NCBI RefSeq assembly: GCF_015706575.1
Contig: NW_024037076.1
Location: forward strand, 12,025,898 to 12,089,897
Direction: 5' to 3'
From: Patiria miniata
Lineage: Eukaryota; Echinodermata; Asteroidea; Valvatida; Asterinidae
DNA: 64,000 nucleotides
Made by a program: the position numbers and the translations under genes. Of the stretch, positions 61,152-64,000 are shown piece by piece. Numbering within the stretch: the first letter of the stretch is position 1; every line of letters starts with the position of its first letter. Below the pieces are notes generated by a model. It was given only the letters and a program-made list of their open reading frames with translations, did no database searches and was not told the DNA's origin.

Positions 61152-61253
61152 GGGAACACGCATCCGGCGCTTGTACATGCGCGGAACGGGGCCGTTTCGG
61201 AGGGAAACCGTGCCCGGTGTATTGGTGTCCGTGGAACGGAGCCGTTCCGGATG

Positions 61254-62053
61254 AAACATGCGTCCGTTGTATGAATGTGTGTGTTACGGGGCTGTTCCCA
61301 TCGCGGGCCCTGGCACGTGTGTTGATGCGGGGCGTCTCCGGACGATCAAGCCCGGCCAGCCCCGCTTTATCAACAGGCGCAACTCGGCAGTGTTCCGAGT
61401 GGAACAGAGCGTCTGTTGCGCCGTGGTGCACAGTGCGGCGCGATTCCCCAAGGGATGCGTCCGTTGTATGAATGTGTGTGTTACGGGGCAGTTCCGGGGG
61501 GAACGTGCACCCGGTGAATTGGTGTTTGTAAAACGGAGCTGTTCCGGAGAAAAACATGCGTCCGTTGTATGGTGTGTGTGTTACGGGGCTGTTCCCATCG
61601 TGGGCCCTGGCACGTGTGTTGATGCGGGGTGTCTCCGGACGATCAAGCCCGGCCAGCCCCGCTTTATCAACAGGCGCAACTCGGCAGTGTTCCGAGTGGA
61701 ACAGAGCGTCTGTTGCGCCGTGGTGCACAGTGCGGCGCGATTCCCCAAGGGATGCGTCCGTTGTATGAATGTATGTGTTACGGGGCAGTTCCGGGGGGAA
61801 CGTGCACCCGGTGAATTGGTGTTTGTAAAACGGAGCTGTTCCGGAGAAAAACATGCGTCCGTTGTATGGTGTGTATGTTACGGGGCTGTTCCCATCGTGG
61901 GCCCTGGCACGTGTGTTGATGCGGGGTGTCTCCGGACGATCAAGCCCGGCCAGCCCCGCTTTATCAACAGGCGCAACTCGGCAGTGTTCCGAGTGGAACA
62001 GAGCGTCTGTTGCGCCGTGGTGCACAGTGCGGCGCGATTCTCCATGGGATGTA
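61254..62053. repeat. About 297-300-bp tandem array inside the LTR element, about 2.7 copies
   Basis: Units start at CATGCGTCCGTTGTATG (61254, about 61554, about 61851) and carry GGCACGTGTGTTGATGCGGG and CTTTATCAACAGGCGCAAC. Copies are nearly identical, so the expansion is recent. Confidence 0.8.
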
Positions 62054-62298
62054 GCATGTGGGCCTAGCTGGCTCCCCGAAACACTGAACAAGTCCAACTC
62101 CGAGTCATCCCACGTGACGAACGCTTTGCTGGCCATCTCACCAGGTTGGTTTACGCTCTGCGAGGCCCTGATCCAGCGTGCGTACCCGCCGAGTGGCGAG
62201 TCGGACGCCAGACTAACTCGACCCGGTGTATTCATGGCGAAAAACACTCCAAATTCTACCTGTTTTTCCTCCGTCAGACATGCCACGGCTGCCACCAA

Positions 62299-62585
62299 TG
62301 TAACGTGGAACGAATCTGGGGTTCTCACACGCCAGACGAAGGAAACCACAGACACTATTCTTCAGGGTTTCGGGGCTCTCCGGCCATTTATTCTTGCCAC
62401 TTTCTTTCCACGAGGCTCTCTCTTTATACAACTCACAACAAAAAGGACGCTATACAAAAGTCACACTACTGAGTCGGCGCAGTCTGGCAACGGGTCTCCC
62501 TGGCCCAGCAGCAGGGGTCCCAACGCTACGGTTGCACCGTGGGTCCGTGCTGGCGCCCTCTGCCGGCGGCCCGGCACCGCCGTTA
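62299..62585 (-). repeat. 5' LTR of the retrotransposon (split by an insertion)
   Basis: Matches 60123-60411 up to CCGCCGTTA, where a 388-bp inverted-repeat element begins. The final bases of the LTR follow at 62981-62982. Confidence 0.8.
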
Positions 62586-62973
62586 GCGTAATTTTTTTTC
62601 CTAGGAGGGTTCGGGGCAGTCATGAATAATTCAGTTTTTCCTTTGAATCATTGCAAGACTTAGGTTCTCATTCTATTATCCCCTTAATTTAAAATTATCT
62701 CAGTGATAAATTTGGAGAAGAAAAGTAGCTGATGAAAATGAGCAGCGACGACGTGGATTCGAACCAGGGATCTTTGTATCCATAGCTCATCTCGCTATCC
62801 ACTAGGCTACTGTGTGGTAGCTCGACGACAACCGTTCTTTAAAATGCTTTAATGTATTGTAACTAGTTGAGTAACTAACAACAATGCTGTTGATGTCATT
62901 GTCCGTTCTCATGGATAAACATGAATTATTCATGACATTGCCCCTAACCCTCCTAGGAATAAAAATTACGCCT
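62586..62973. mobile_element. 388-bp inverted-repeat element inserted in the LTR
   Basis: Inverted ends of about 50 bp sharing GCGTAATTTTT, TTCCTAGGAGGGTT, GGGGCA and TCATGAATAATTCA. The target GCCGTTA is present on both sides (62579-62585 and 62974-62980), a 7-bp duplication (8 bp with one mismatch, which would suit hAT). Its interior carries a tRNA-like sequence. No transposase. Confidence 0.75.
62752..62812 (-). repeat. tRNA-like sequence inside the inverted-repeat element
   Basis: The minus strand has GTAGCCTAGTGGATAGCG (A-box-like) and CCTGGTTCGAATCCACG (excellent B-box / T-arm), about 30 bases apart. Acceptor arms do not pair, so it is a tRNA-derived fragment, not a gene. Confidence 0.55.
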
Positions 62974-62986
62974 GCCGTTACAATAC

Positions 62987-63408
62987 CATGGGTCTTTTGT
63001 AGTTGCGCAACCATTACGAACGATTATGTCCATAACTGTATGAAAATTATTTCCTGTACCCGTCCACTGATGAGTATTTGTGTCAGGTTCATTTTTGACT
63101 CGTGACTCGGCCTCGGACTCGACTCAAATTACTCCGGACTTGGACTCGATACTTGAAGCTTTATTTGCTATCAAAATATTCGGTATTCATTAAAGGCGTA
63201 CATGTATTATTAGTGCGTTTTATGGGCTTGGCATCCGGGGCAAGCGATAAGCAAACTAAGGTGCTCACAACGTGACAGGACTTGAGTTATGTTCCGTAGT
63301 CATCAAACGAAACCCTAGACCGACAACTAGTAACAAAAGAAATGTTTTCTAATAAAAGTATTAAAGGAAACGTGCAGTCCAAAATTTTCATAACGTATTT
63401 TATTTGAT
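62987..63408. other. Intergenic stretch
   Basis: No gene or repeat family recognised. It includes a GACTCG-rich patch (63097-63150). Confidence 0.35.
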
Positions 63409-63468
63409 ATATACATTCATTTATGTGTATTAAATGTTATATACATTCATTTATGTGTATTAAATGTG
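63409..63468. repeat. 30-bp tandem duplication
   Basis: Two adjacent identical copies of ATACATTCATTTATGTGTAT plus TAAATGTTAT (the last bases differ in the second copy). Confidence 0.8.
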
Positions 63469-63634
63469 AATTAAAAGTACGTTTAGTGTGGTAATTTGCC
63501 GTCCAAAATTGAACCCCCCTTTTTGATTTTCGCGGCAACTCCAAATGAGGGCGCTGTTCATGACGTAAACAAAGGCAGATAAATCCAGGGCCCGTAAATG
63601 ACGTCTGGGTACGAGACGGATTAGCGAAGCTACT

Positions 63635-63904
63635 GTGCTGTGTGTATGTGCAGCCGCCGCGCACCCGTACGTGACATTATATGCACACGTACGAATGTGT
63701 CTATATGTACATGGATATGCACACGTACGTGGACGTGCCACGGTGCCACCGTTGTCGAATGAAAACAACGAAGACCGTCATGACCGTGAACGTTCCGAAG
63801 ACTCTTCCTCTTCTTTCCTTAGCGAATCCGATGAAAATGATACAGATTCGTCCGATTCGAATCAGAGTTCTAATGATTCAGACACTGACTCGATGTTTTT
63901 TTAG
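63635..63904 (+). CDS. Acidic Ser/Asp-rich ORF, possible start of a gene beyond the window
   Basis: 89 codons. The second half (from about residue 41) is strongly acidic and Ser-rich (ERSEDSSSSFLSESDENDTD, then SSDSNQSSNDSDTDSMFF). The first half is a TG/AC-rich stretch of doubtful coding value. The stop falls in TTTTTTTAG, which also resembles a splice acceptor; another frame stays open from there to the window end (starting MPKLLYRPASKHDGSK). This could be an acidic N-terminal exon of a nuclear or transposon-related protein, or low-complexity noise. Family not recognised. Confidence 0.3.
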   Translation: MLCVCAAAAHPYVTLYAHVRMCLYVHGYAHVRGRATVPPLSNENNEDRHDRERSEDSSSSFLSESDENDTDSSDSNQSSNDSDTDSMFF

Positions 63905-64000
63905 GGGCATGCCCAAGTTGCTGTACAGACCAGCATCAAAGCACGACGGCTCAAAATGCAGCGCAGAGGGCCGCGAACTCACTGGGCCCCATGGAGGAAG

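Larger units (their letters stand above)
60123..62982 (-). mobile_element. Non-autonomous LTR retrotransposon (probably Ty3/Gypsy-type)
   Basis: Two direct LTRs of about 289 bp with TGTAACG...CGTTACA ends, flanked by ATAC (60119-60122 and 62983-62986). Minus orientation is shown by TATAAAGAG and AATAAA in the LTR, a TTGGTGGCAGC primer-binding-like site next to the 5' LTR, and a GGAGGGGGG polypurine run before the 3' LTR. The interior is only about 1.9 kb, filled mainly by two tandem arrays, with no recognisable gag-pol. LTRs differ at about three positions, so it is young. The element looks structurally whole apart from one DNA-transposon insertion in its 5' LTR. The family assignment is inferred from the primer-site sequence. 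Confidence 0.8.

Noticed and set aside
60218-62629. Long ORFs on both strands within the LTR element
   Set aside because: Tandem arrays with periods divisible by three keep several frames open; no known retroelement protein domain was recognised, so they are treated as part of the fossil element.

Overview
ORGANISM. The window looks like nuclear DNA of a marine deuterostome invertebrate, most likely an echinoderm (inference). It has AT-rich introns, tandem single-domain exons of the HYR (hyalin repeat) family, many small inverted-repeat transposons, tRNA-derived SINE pieces and GGCCTA-rich non-coding stretches. Nothing looks bacterial or viral-genomic.

REGION 1 (about 1-46810): a very large HYR-repeat gene on the minus strand, open at its 3' side because it continues past base 1. 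I count 48 exons, each one HYR module. All have splice signals and phase 1 at both ends, so any number of exons can be joined or skipped in frame. Reading 5'->3' on the minus strand come 36 'B' exons (273 bp, 91 residues, period about 990 bp, 46045 down to 10476), then 12 'A' exons (255 bp, 85 residues, period about 793 bp, 9727 down to 227). Exons alone give about 4,300 residues. Both module types have four cysteines and one N-glycosylation sequon before a VTC motif, as expected for a secreted or cell-surface adhesive protein. Introns are as homogenised as exons, with higher-order repeats, a fused A/B intron and a unit that lost its exon. A TTAA-flanked element sits in the A array and another inverted-repeat element in the B array.

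REGION 2 (about 46811-57840): non-coding, duplicated DNA. A unit of about 3 kb recurs about 3.5 times in shortened forms, each copy cut differently. It contains tRNA-like pieces and a fold-back element whose arms are made of a short GGGGCGAAGTGG-type minisatellite. A short minus-strand ORF at 50979-51093 resembles a signal-peptide exon ending in phase 1 and is a tentative first exon for the HYR gene. A tRNA-derived SINE lies at 56660-56874.

REGION 3 (57840-64000): a second copy of the TTAA element (57840-58360), a degenerate TATGGG-rich block, a weak GGCGTCGCTA-ended element, and a short, young, non-autonomous LTR retrotransposon on the minus strand (60123-62982). The interior of that element is mostly two tandem arrays, and one of its LTRs is split by a 388-bp inverted-repeat element. 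The right edge holds an acidic Ser/Asp-rich ORF that may begin another gene.

LIMITS. Exon coordinates come from reading splice sites and phases by eye. Family names for mobile elements rest on end structures only, without database searches.
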